From Platycnemis pennipes (taxonomy: Eukaryota > Arthropoda > Insecta > Odonata > Platycnemididae): a stretch of DNA of 64,000 nt. Made by a program: the position numbers and the translations under genes. The notes beneath the pieces are model-generated. The model was not told the origin of the DNA. It made no database searches and saw only the letters and a program-made list of their open reading frames with translations. Positions 47,737 through 58,768 of this stretch are shown here, one piece after another. Within the stretch, counting starts at the first letter, position 1. Each line of letters opens with the position of its first letter. The stretch spans positions 72,721,672 to 72,785,671 of the forward strand of contig OW121857.1 in the NCBI GenBank assembly GCA_933228895.1, given 5' to 3'.

Positions 47737-50573
47737 CCCTAAATAACAGTTGTTAGAATGTATTATAAACGGCGTTAGCGTGCAGAATTATACGCATTGG
47801 AGGAAATTAATTCCTTAAAGTTTATTTGAAACGTGGGATGAATACATTTGCTACAATGAATTTTAGGATATGTGTTTGTAGCGTGGTTGAACACTTTCCG
47901 AATATATCATTTCTTTTATTCGGGGAGATGTGGTTTGCTCGGGAAGGGTCAGGTCCGTGGGCTGGGCCCGCGAGTTACTCCCCGTCAACGCCCGCGTTTG
48001 TTACAATGGGCGGGACGCGAAAAGTTCCCAGCGAAGCATTGACGGAGAGGATCAAGGGGGTATTCTCTCCCCTCATCCATCTCGACCTCCCTTTGACAGG
48101 GGTGCTCAAACGCCCCTGTTTTCGCAGCACTGGCGGCATGGTCTGAGAAACGTTTCGTAACGAAATAAAGTTCTATGAAGGACGTTAGCGAAATGATGAA
48201 AAAAGTGTATTGGAGTTAAAGAATTCTTTCCCATCTTTATATTCCTCAGACTCATTCAGACGTGCACACCCAAGCCTCTTGTCTGAATCCACCCAGGAAT
48301 GGAATTCTGCAGTGGCTTTCCAGCGCTTCATTATCTTGATTTTAGTCGAATGAGCGGGTCGTTAATTTCAGCTCGCGATTCCGAGTAAGTCCACGGACGT
48401 GTTGAGGCGGGTCTTTAGTTCGAAGCTTGAATCTTTGAAACGTTCCCAATCTTTCTTTTTTGCGCGATGTAATAACGTTTGTTTCCCGTCCGAACTCATG
48501 TCAGCCAGTGGTTAAGCAAGCTCGTAGGCTTACCGTTGCGTTTTTCATTGAGATCTTAGCTTTTTGAAAATGAACGAAGTATTCAGGCGTCGACTGTTCG
48601 TTTTCCGTTGTGAAGCCCAGGTAAATGTCTCCGGGGAATTCATGCACTTGCTTCCCATCGCTGCCTTTTTAGGCTCATAAAAAGGTCATCTCCATGGAAA
48701 AGTGAATATCTTTTTCATGGATATATGCGTTTAAAAAGTAGTTCTTTTGGAATAATGCTTTTATGGTCTCAGAGCTCCATTTACTCGCCAAAGCTCTCTT
48801 TATTTGCCGTAATAATACGCTTCAGCAGGCACAACTCCTTTTTCCCTCTGGGTTCTCTTTTTAGAGGAACTTTTACTCCATCCCTCTTTTAATTTTAAAT
48901 TTCTATCTCCGCTTTGTGGATTAGGAAAGCATTTTTCTTCTTGCTTCCCACCGCTGTCGGGGTTGACAATAAACCGTACTCGTTGTATGTGTTTTATATC
49001 GCAGATGCGTTTCGAATTCATGTCTGTAAACAGGAAAAATTCATTCATATAAATGGAACTGCATTCCGTATACCTGCACTCCCTTATATTTTATGTCTCT
49101 CATCAAATGAAGAATGCCTTTTGGCTTGAGGTTTATCGGAACCAAATGATTTGGGAGAAACAAATTTTATATTCATTTTATCCTTGTAATTTTTAATGTC
49201 ATCGGTGTTCATCATTCTAATAAATGCACATTTACTACTTTGGAGCAAGGGGTCTATTAAAACTATTATTGCTAAAGTGTCTATTTGTGCAATTAATCTT
49301 GAAATATAGACTCGCTATGGTACTACTCTTTCCAGTCGCTTGCTGTACATATTTACAATTATAAATTATCGTTAACATTTTTTCAAATTAGCCTATTACC
49401 CATTTCAATAGCGGCTAATGATTTGGGACTGAATCGACTTTGCTCTAGGCATGGCTGGATCAAGGGTTTGTAAATCAAAAGAAGTTCAATTTTCTGACTT
49501 ATTATTTACAAGGAAAGTGACCGAATTAATCGCCCTTCGTGAAAATGTTCGATTTTTTGTGATCCCTAGTCTTCCTCTACGGTCTGGGGCGGTCAAAGAC
49601 TTTCCTCCCAGTGACGGTGATCTCTCGCTATCTCTCAGCATCACAGTGCGACGAGGAAGAAAAAAATGCAAGCGAAGTGCGCAAAAAAGTCCGATCGAAT
49701 CATTAAATTACCGCACTCTGAGTCTGGATAGTGGGACAGGGAGTTGATCGGAAGAAAACAGGGAGAGGGATTGGAGCAAAAAGAGAAAGAAATTCGGAAA
49801 GCTTATTAAACTTAACGACTGCAAGTCCAGCCTCGGTTTCACTAGCAGCCATCTCATTTCTTTTTACTCCGTCGACTCGTCAATAAAATGAACGTAATAA
49901 GTGTCCCTCCATCCCCCATGAGAACGAAACAAGCATCATCGGCCTTATCTCACAAGTTTGATTTTTTTTATTTGTGAACGCCTCGCCTCTTTTTTCCGTT
50001 TTGATTACCACACATGCCAAACGGCACGCCGATCTAAACCGCTCTTATCTCGCCCGCATCACCCCGTGCCGCGACTCTAAAACGCTTTCTCTGCGACCCA
50101 GGAATACTTTGCGGAACACATTTGGTGTCGTTTTCAGAGTCTCTGGATGGACAGCTATCCGTCCGCAGTGGCCACCGTTTGAGAGGCCATTCTTCCGCGT
50201 CCATTTGCCCTCTATGGCCGCGTTGCGATTGGTGGAAAAATAACAAAATAAATCGCTTTTATACCTCAAGGCTTCTTGCGGTATTGGTGAAAGGGTAGGA
50301 AAACGGAGATACGCAAACCGTGGGCTCGACGGTGTAGATTACTCAGTTGTGTCGCATGCCCTTTCCCTATTATAATTCACTTATCTCTCACTTGACTTGA
50401 AAACATTTTTTTACTAAGATGGTTACTATAGTAAGCACCTATGTTTAAAATATTCATCAAAGATTTTAAGGAAGGAGCGTTTTAGGAATGCGTATTTCCG
50501 TCGAATATTATTTTGATCATGGATCAACATATTTAGTTTTTATAACTTTGTATGGAGCCAATACTGAAGCCCC
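47737..50573. other. Non-coding stretch
   Basis: A 61-nt segment 48560-48620 lies between a weak acceptor and CCCAG/GTAAAT and is open in one frame (MNEVFRRRLFVFRCEAQ). The acceptor lacks a good pyrimidine tract, so it is not called. GC is moderately raised at 47940-48140 and 50040-50230 without a recognised product. Confidence 0.3.
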
Positions 50574-50710
50574 AAGCGGATGACAGGTGGTTAGTTTGAC
50601 GGCCTTGCAATACAAAGGCTGTGGGTTCGAATTCTGAATTGGGTATGGATGTCTGTAGTGTCAAAGGATATGATGTGGGCTGATTTAAGTTAGATGGTGC
50701 GATATAACTA
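50574..50710 (+). repeat. tRNA-derived SINE-like repeat, copy 2
   Basis: The A-box-like ACAGGTGGTTAGTTTGACGG and the B-box GTGGGTTCGAATTC (50621-50634) have tRNA-like spacing. They are followed by GGGTATGGATGTCTG and TTAAGTTAGATGGTGCGATATAAC, related to the body of the copy at 2690-2836. The 3' boundary is uncertain. Confidence 0.65.
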
Positions 50711-53344
50711 TAGAAGTAGACACACCTGAAATTCTTGCACTACCGTGAGCAAGTAGTAAAAGTTTTGACAGAAAAACGCTACCTATATCAATCAAGAGGT
50801 TAGTTTAAAATGAAGAAAGTAGACAGCTGCTTCTACAAATCTTAGGATTGATGGCTAGTCACGATCCTATATATTAATTCTGTTGTCAAAATCCCTTTTA
50901 CTCAACTACCTAATCCCTTTTAATAACTCTAGAGTGATGAAAAAGTTAACTGTGGAAAGGATTTATTATTGAATTCAGAGAAAGCATGCTCTCTTTGCCT
51001 TAAAAAACATTTTAATGTTTTAAGTTAAAAGATAAAATGTTTAGTCTTACGAAATATGTATGTCCATATGGAAAAGTCATAGATAAACAACAAGGAAGGA
51101 AGGCTAACTGTTGTCAAGAGAAATGAATGTTTGTTTTAATTGTGAAAATGAATAACTAATAAGTGGTACAAAATATTTTAAATACATAATTAATATTTTT
51201 TTACTAGGTTTTATGCAATCTTCCTTGACTATTTCATTTCAACAACTCAACGAACGACTGAATAATTTGTTTTATTGGAGGTGAAGGTTGAATGTGCGAA
51301 ATGTTGCAAAGGTTAAATGGTAATATTTATAAGATGTAGCTGATCTACAGAATGGGTAACTTACTGCGCAGTTACATGAGTGAGTAGTTCCTCTCTCTCT
51401 GACGCAAATGATGTGGGCCGTGGGGAGCTCATCACATTGGTGAAATTATTCGTAGCGTGTCTGCCGTGAAAACCCCTCTCTGGGTTTGAGAGCTTTAACC
51501 TGAACGTTCTAACTACCTTCAACGACCAGACTGACTCACTGAATGTGCCATACTCATTGTCGCCAGCGAGCTAGAGGTCAGGTGAGTGGACCACAGCATC
51601 ATCTATTTCCGCGGTGGTCGCAAAGGCTATTCTGCGTTGAAAGTGATGTCAGATTTTTTGGTTTGGGTAGTGTTTTAATGTACCCAGAGGAATGCGAACG
51701 TTCTCACTTCGCTTAAGCGACAGAGGACCGAGTTTTTTTATTACTGTTCTCGTACATTTGTTCAACCCAGCAGTTTTTATTTATTCCATAAAAGATTTTT
51801 CCCTTCAGTCACTTGTTTCCCTGGTTTTAGTTGGCTCCGTCTGCATCGGAGTTGGTAGCTCCTATGTCGTCCCAGTGAGTTTTTTTCCTGATTTTACCCC
51901 GAGAATGTCTTGGACTGCGAATTAATATATCCGTTAAAAGTCCACTCAAGGTTGTCTAGTACACACAGTTGTGTCTGCTTTATCCCGTAAGTTCTGAGGC
52001 ATCATACCCGCCGAGCTATAGAGCAGTACTTCTTCGATACAGTCATTCCCTTAGCATCATATCCACCTTAGTGCCTGCATTCCATTTTATATATGGCTAT
52101 AGATAGTGAATGTTGTTGCTTCCCGCAAGAAACATAATACCATTTTGTTGGTTGAATTATGCTGATTTTTGCTCCTGGTAGGTGGGGTGAAATAAATGAT
52201 GGGCATTAAACTACGAACGAAGTCAACTCAGAAATAAATATAGTGAAATTTAACTGTGACAGGAAAGAACGTATCAATACGGAAAAATGTGGAGTGAAAA
52301 GCATTGAGAAACTTCATTTCGTTTTAGGATTGTTTAATTCTATCGGTCAGCACGTAGTGTAAATAAAGGCAGAGACCTTTTTTGATAGCATTTGGAGCAA
52401 TAAATGTCCATCCTTATCTTGAATGTTCATTTTATCGATGTAAATCGGGGTGCCGAGCAAAAACTTTTAATGTGTATCTTAATTCTTTGGGAGTGTCCAT
52501 TTCCAGTACGTGAGGTTCCGTACCTTCGTTCATTCCCCATCTTTCTGCGAAGTGATATTCTCTGTTACTTGGAAAAGCCCCTTACCAAGATATCCCATCG
52601 ACTTTGTTCCCCGAGGAGCTGATTAGCTAGGAGTTATTCGCCCCGCTTCACGGTCAGGGGTATGGCCCACCTGTGTTAAGAATGTTTTATTCTGTTGCTT
52701 TCACAGGCTTTTATTGGGCCATATCAGTCCAAGCGTATCTCTTTCTCCCACGGTTGGCGAGAGTAACTTTGCGTGTGTTGAAAACATAATGGTGGCTCGA
52801 GCGTTACGCTTTCCGTGCGTGATTACCGTTCGGTTGCGATGAATTTGCGCCGAAACGTCTGCCATGCGCTACCCTGGTGTCAATTTCGCATCATATGGCT
52901 TTGTTTTCCTCGCAAAATTGACGATGCTGATGAATCCCATCCCCGATCGCACTCAAAATATTTGCTGGGAGGAATATTATTCGTAAAGCCTCGTTCCCTA
53001 GGATGGGAAGGTAATCGGTCAAAATATGAATTTTCCACTGAGAGCACTTTTCCTGACGTTTCGTTATCCGGGTCCAAGGCAACCTAAATATCCAGATAGT
53101 CCCAGACCACTTAATCTCCCGGTCTCGCGTTATTGCATCAAATATTAAGGTTACGGTGCGCTCATGACCCTTATTACCTATGATATTGGATAAATCTTTT
53201 GTCTAATGTTTTCACAGGCCAAGTGCGCACAAAATCTGACAGTGATGCGAACACTTCCACCATTTTTTTCTAAGCCTTTAAATTAATTTTCTCTCTTTTT
53301 TCACCTTTTTTCCTGCTAAAACTTCGGTCGATCACTCATCTCAG
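50711..53344. other. Non-coding stretch with weak splice-like signals
   Basis: A consensus donor CAG/GTGAGT at 51581 and a branch-like TTCTAAC before CGACCAG (51529) bracket 52 bases, but all three frames contain stops. A 44-nt segment 51831-51874 lies between TTTCCCTGGTTTTAG and GTGAGT, not a multiple of three and of low information. Neither is called. Confidence 0.3.
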
Positions 53345-53368
53345 GAGCTCACATATTCAATTTGCAAG
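53345..53368 (+). CDS. Candidate 24-nt microexon
   Basis: ATCACTCATCTCAG precedes and GTAAAG follows a 24-base segment encoding ELTYSICK in phase 0. A pyrimidine tract (TTTTTTCACCTTTTTTCC) and a branch-like TGCTAAAAC lie upstream. The size, multiple of three and + strand match the two 51-nt exons on either side of it. Such short segments arise by chance, so this is only a candidate. Confidence 0.3.
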
Positions 53369-53774
53369 GTAAAGATTGTTATTTGATAGCTGATTGATTC
53401 GTTAACGATGCACATTTGCTAATATGACACCGTGAAATTTAGCATGAGGCCGTCAGCTATTCTAGGTGAAACGTCTTGTGCTTGTACTGCAAGCTCATTG
53501 CCGCAGATGACTCTTTTAAGTTCACTGAGCGGAGAGCCTGAAGAAACTAAATTTCTATTTCTATTTTCAGGATAAAAATTTCTGTTGTCCGTCATTCAAT
53601 TGAACTACATAGGTCTCGATATCTCATCAAAGAATCCGTTTTTCTTTCTCCGCCCGAAAGTGGCTTCATTACCATATGAGTGCAATTCATTTACGTTGAA
53701 ATGGTTTGCTTTACGGTCTGATTTACATAATTGTTGTGATCTTGCTTCTCGATTTCGCCCACCATCGTAGTGAC

Positions 53775-53834
53775 TCATTATTTTACCAACTAGAATCCGG
53801 AAGGTCATTATTTTAGCAACTAGAAGGCGGAAGG
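53775..53834 (+). repeat. Tandem duplication of a 30-bp unit
   Basis: TCATTATTTTACCAACTAGA... (53775-53804) is repeated directly at 53805-53834 with three substitutions. A local slippage or unequal-exchange product. Confidence 0.85.
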
Positions 53835-55392
53835 GGTGTCATTGCTCCGTCACTCTACCATGAGCTGGCCTTATTTATTATTGAAACTGTGACATTTGAA
53901 GAGGAAGGCTATGGGAATAAGTTCTTGGCCTTAGAGTTAGATTTCCAAGTGGTGTACTGACCGAAGCGTGGGATGGATTTGTTTTGGAACGAGTCGACGA
54001 GTTTGAGGTGAGCGAGTCCCATCTACCTGAGCGGAAAAGGAAAATGGTTTCTGATTCAGATGGAATGGAAGTTGAAGTGACAGACGGAGTGCTATCGCAT
54101 TCACATTGCGCCGGGAGACAATTCGTCGAGCGCTACAGGGAAAAGCCATTAAAACAGTTGACGCTCGCGACTCGACTCCGTCGCAAAATCTCTTCCCCGT
54201 CCGTAATTAGAGCCTTACTCTAAACTTGGTACCGATTTAAAAAGAGAGAATATACCTTCCCCCTCGCGTACGTCTTCCTCTGACATTACACCACACCTTC
54301 CATTTGGTTTTCAGCAATTCCACGCGAACTTTTATCCGTTCCAAACTGACTTAATGTGCCTTCAGATTATTCAGGAGACGACTTGTACAACTCTCGATGC
54401 CATTTGCGGCATCTTTTATGCATTAAACTCGTTAATTTCACCATAGTTTTCGTATTTCAGTGATTTAACAGTCTAGTTGTCTGACGCGAATGGACTCCCT
54501 TTTCTCGGATATATTTTCAACTGATAGGACATTGGGTGAATGCGTACTCCTGTTGAGTCATTTATCTTCCTCGCAAGCATTTGTTTACTTTCACCCGTGG
54601 TATCAAGTAGCCTAGATACTTTATGACGATGTTTTATTAGTACTGGCGATTATGAGGTTGTGACGTGATCAAAGCTGTATTAAGCACTTCGATAATAATT
54701 CGTATGAAATAAGGCTTTCCCCGATTAATGGCAAAAACTAATTGCGCGGCATTATTATCCTGGTCGTAATCGTAATCTCAATCCTTGCCATTAGAATGTC
54801 TCATCTTGGATAGAAGAGCTAAAATAAATTCAATTGGGTGCAATTTAAAAAAGATGGGATATCAAGTACTTAGGTAGACGTGCAATGTGTTTTGATGCGC
54901 AGCAATTTCTTAACTATTATCTCTAATGGACTTATCGAATAAATTGAGATCACGGCTCTCCAAACTACATTTCAATGCACTTAATGTTAAGTAGATGCAA
55001 TGGAAGACATTTGCCCTGTTGCTCTTTTCTGATTTAACTTTTGCAGTAATTTTTCGTAGAAGTAGAAAATAATGGAAATAAAATGAGAGGATGAGTATAA
55101 AAAATTAGTGGTCTCTAATAACTCAACATCTCCAGTTATAATTAATATTTATATTTAAGTTGGTAATTTCGTCTTTCCTTTCGATTTGCGTATTCATTTT
55201 TTCTCATACCTGATCGACTTGCCTAATTCGTGATTGACAAATGAAAAAAATCCTCTTTCACCAAGAAGCCGTGAAGCTTAGCTCCGCTTTTGGTGTTCCT
55301 GGGTACCCTGGGCTAATTTGAATTTGCCCGGGAAGTGGGGATGCCTCAGGCCCTGGAAATTGTGGTGGAGAGGAAAAAATAATGCCCTGGGT
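53835..55392. other. Non-coding stretch
   Basis: Nothing recognised. A GTGAGC at 54008 after TTTGAG has no credible acceptor. Confidence 0.35.
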
Positions 55393-55393
55393 G

Positions 55394-55408
55394 TATATAT
55401 ATATATAT
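55394..55408 (+). repeat. (TA)n microsatellite
   Basis: Short TATATATATATATAT run just before a GC-rich block. Confidence 0.8.
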
Positions 55409-55419
55409 GCGAATGTTTC

Positions 55420-55860
55420 GACGAATAAGAGAAAAACGAGGCAGGTGAAGGCGGAGCCAAGAGGTTGTCGTAGGGGGGGAGGGGAGCGGGTGGGAGGCAC
55501 AAACGATAATGGGTTAGAGGGAAGCGGGGGTGGGGGAGGAGGGTTTCAGTCTCGGGAGGCGGGGGGAGGGCAGGGGAAGAAATATTTCAGTGGGTGGGGT
55601 CTGGCCGTCAGCGCGGCGTTGAAGCCCATTCGCGTGCAGGACGTCTGGGAGGGAGGAGGCGGTTTCGCCGGGGAAAAGAACCCGTTCGGCCATTGTGATT
55701 GCGCCGCCCGCGAGTGTTTTGTTTGTGTCCGCGCGAGGCACAGCACATGCTCCCCACCCCCCTATTTTCTTCCCCTCCACATTATTTCCCCAATAGTGGG
55801 ACCACCCGATTCTCTCCACCCACCCCAATTTATTTTCTCCTACTGTACCTCCTTCCACAC
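55420..55860. other. GC-rich block, G-rich then C/T-rich
   Basis: Strongly G/A-rich on the + strand (55440-55680), then CpG-rich, then C/T-rich to about 55860. The longest stop-free frame of the window (202 codons from 55382) crosses it. Its translation is glycine/arginine-rich low complexity, with an opposing open frame of 114 codons, so I treat it as compositional. Confidence 0.4.
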
Positions 55861-56219
55861 ACTATTAAGTGTTTGCCATCTTTCACTTGGGAGCCGCGAG
55901 TCAATTTATTTCACCCGCGGTCCAACTCTTCATATCCTCAGACTCCCTCTTTTGTGTAAATGTTTCGTTCCATTCCATAAGCTGCCGTAATGCCTACCGT
56001 CTCGACTTTCTTTCCCTATCAAGAACGGTACCTGATCCTCGGTGTCTTAGTAGAAAAGAAAGGGGAACATTGACATAGCTAGCTGCCTTCCAATCTTTTC
56101 TCAGTCCAGCATGCTAATTGAAGTGTAATCATTATGCTTTTATTATTGCATCATTCAAAATAGTGAGGTAATGAAGACAGTGGGAGGTGAATTTTACCAA
56201 CAATTGAAGTGTTTTCCAA

Positions 56220-56640
56220 GGAGGCAAAACTGAATTTCTGATCAATGTGGCTAAAAGTAGCCAAACTATTTCGACACTAGTTTCATACCTACCTCATCCT
56301 CTCTTCAGTATTACTACCATTGTACCTCCTGCCTGTTCTACCTCTCGTGATGAATAGGTATGCCTGTCTCCAATAGTTTTAGTTCTTATCTATTTCTTAG
56401 CCTGATGATCTTATTTTCAAATGAACACCATTTCATGATTATTTTTCCATAAAGGCTTTTGTGAATTTGATCTATACATTATCGGGCTAATTTTCATCTG
56501 AAAAATAAGTTGGTAAATTTCTAATCTCAAAAAATGAACCGTGTAGCGCAAAGTTATAGCAATTAACTTTCCGTGAATTTGAACCTGATGAATCAACACA
56601 TGCGTAATGTGCTGAAACAACGGAATAATGAGGCTGAAGA
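56220..56640. other. AT-rich stretch with weak hammerhead-like motif
   Basis: CCTGATGAATCAACACATGC and TAATGTGCTGAAACAACGG (from about 56584) carry CTGATGA and GAAAC around a CACAT/ATGTG stem. The stem is offset by unpaired bases on both sides and no foldback arms flank it. At most a decayed relative of the 47.6-kb element. Confidence 0.2.
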
Positions 56641-56689
56641 ATTCCGCATTACAGTCACCCCACATTTTTTTCTTCGAGTCTGAATGCAA

Positions 56690-57230
56690 TGCCGTGTGCC
56701 TCTTTTTCTGCGGGTTATCTTATCCTACCGCCTGAGTTTTACCTTCATCCTTGACTTCTTGTTGCCCCCTTCCTCTTCCTTTCCAGGCCCAACTCTTCAT
56801 TCCTCCGTTCCTATCCCGGCTTTCTTCCATCCTACCGCCCCCGTATGCAAATTTTCTGCCTTTTTCGGAACTCCCCCGAGAGGTATAGAGGTTTTTCCGT
56901 CCCGCGCGGCCGCGATGCCGAAACTCCGCCTATCCCATATTTGGTGGTCCAGTTACATCCTCTCAACCTCCCCCGAAACAATCTTCTTCGGATATTATTT
57001 TCTCTCTTTCCACTTGTCTCCACCCATACCCTTTTCTCTCCTTCTGTCTTTACTCCTTCCTCCCGTACTTTGTTTTTCCCTCTCTCTCCCCCCCTCCTGT
57101 TTCCCTCCAACCTTCCATCTCTCTCCTATCGAAAACCTCTCCGTCTCTCTTCTCTTTCGTCGGCGCATTTCGAGAAAACTCTTGTTCCGTCCAGCCGCCA
57201 TCTTATCTTACCTTGCCTAAACATTAATTT
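56690..57230. other. C/T-rich block
   Basis: C/T-dominated on the + strand, open over 178 codons on + and about 90 on -. No domain recognised. CpG dinucleotides cluster near 56900-56925. Confidence 0.4.
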
Positions 57231-58470
57231 CGCTCCTTGACATCGTCCGGAATGCTTTCATTTTCTTCAGTCCCACCACAGCGAGCGCACAAGAGTTGTG
57301 CGTGCTCAACTTTGGGGTTCCGTGGGGGAAATTTTTATCGGACCATGTGAATAATTCTTCGCTCCAATGCTTTTCTGTTCGTTACATCGCGTTGTATCAT
57401 ATCTACGGCTTTTATACGTTTGCCCTTTTAAATATTTTCGCCTCTCGCGACCGTCCCGCCGAATTAACCACCTTGTGAACGGAATTCAAGGCATGCTATA
57501 TTTTTCATCTAGCAATTTTTTTGGAAACCGGGGATCATGCTGATTTGTACAAGATATATTTAACTGATGGTTGGTTACGGAATGTGTTTACATGTAGTTG
57601 CTCAGGAAAAATATTAGGAGTTCCAGAATATCAAGTAATGCATACGGTTTACTCAACCTTGGTCTTAACCTCAGTACCTTTTTGTAATTTTAGTTGTTAC
57701 CTACGAATTTTTTTCTATAAACTTGGGTTTTAAATCTGTTGCATAAATGTCCTAGCTTCCTCAAGCAGGTGTAAAGTTGAATATGACTAATAAACAAAAT
57801 TGAGGTTATACAGCTTAGTTTCCTCACTGAAACGTGAACTGTGAACAGAAAAGTCCTTTTGAACCGTGGACTAGCTGCAGTAAACCATATCGAAGACACC
57901 CGATGTTGAGTACAACTGCGCCAGCATTTCACGGAATTGTAATTTTAGCATGGGCAAATCCTTTAACTTTAAAACTTAGCCCAAAAAAATTGACAGATGT
58001 TCTCTTCCTTTTTAATTTTCTCTTTATTCATTATTGATTTTTGTCCTGTGTTTATGATCTGCATTCTAAGTCTCTCCGATAATTCTGCGGTTATCACTGC
58101 AAGGTAGAAGTATTTCCAAAACAAACTGCCAGCTGCATCTCGTGATGGTCCCGCAATCGTTCTTTTACGGGTGTTGAAGCAAATTTTTAACGCTGCTACC
58201 TTCACCTACGTTTCCAGAGTTAAAAAAACGCGTCATTCATCTTTACCACGATTTTATGTCTTACGGTGGACACGAAATAACTAATGAGGTTGCCGTTTCG
58301 AGGAAAACGAGACTGCGAGAGAAAAAAAAGTGAGTCTGCCGTGCACAAACGCCCATCACGACGTTGGCCTCCACCCTATCTATCATCGGTGTGCAAAATC
58401 ATGTGTCCCATATCATAAAATATATATTCCTCTGTCCAAACCTCTTGAGGAAGACGCGACAGTTACAGAA
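57231..58470. other. AT-rich non-coding stretch
   Basis: No supported exon or RNA gene. Confidence 0.35.
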
Positions 58471-58717
58471 AGGGGGCGGGGGATGGTTGTCGGTGGGTGG
58501 GGGAAGGAAGAGGAAAAAAGTTCTCAAAACTCACATCTCTTCGACTTGAGGAATTCCGTCTTCGCAAGTGTCCACGCTGGTCCAGGGATTGGCTTACGGC
58601 ACGTCACTCACAGTCCGCCCACCCTCCCCTTGCCTCCTCCTCCTTCCTCCCTCCCCTTCTTCTCGTCTCCTTTACATTCCCTCTAACTCTAACCCCCGCC
58701 CCCCCATCTCCACGCAG

Positions 58718-58768
58718 ACGACGGATTCCGAAAATGTCGGATTGACCAAGCCCGCGTATCCCAGAAGG
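58718..58768 (+). CDS. 51-nt internal coding exon, host gene not recognised
   Basis: Preceded by a long pyrimidine tract (58600-58717) with two CTCTAAC branch-point matches (about 58680-58692) and the acceptor CCACGCAG, and followed by AGAAGG/GTGAGT. It is exactly 17 codons, open in phase 0 as TTDSENVGLTKPAYPRR. A second frame (DGFRKCRIDQARVSQK) is also open, so the phase is not certain. Length and strand equal those of the exon at 43581, which suggests cassette or consecutive exons of one gene. No protein family recognised. The C/T-rich setting makes an acceptor more likely by chance than at 43581. Confidence 0.5.

Noticed and set aside
48560..48620. 61-nt segment with donor CCCAG/GTAAAT
   Set aside because: Weak acceptor with poor pyrimidine tract; only one frame open; no similarity recognised.
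51530..51581. Segment between a TTCTAAC-preceded acceptor and a perfect CAG/GTGAGT donor
   Set aside because: All three frames contain stops, so it is not an internal coding exon. An untranslated exon cannot be excluded but is unsupported.
51831..51874. 44-nt splice-bounded segment
   Set aside because: Length not a multiple of three, low-information peptide, and donor preceded by CCCA; likely chance.
55382..55990. Longest stop-free frame (202 codons, +)
   Set aside because: Glycine/arginine-rich low-complexity translation across a G-rich then C/T-rich block, with an opposing open frame of 114 codons. No domain and no splice context.
56684..57220. 178-codon + strand frame
   Set aside because: C/T tract; the translation is Ser/Pro/Leu/Phe repetition without conserved features.
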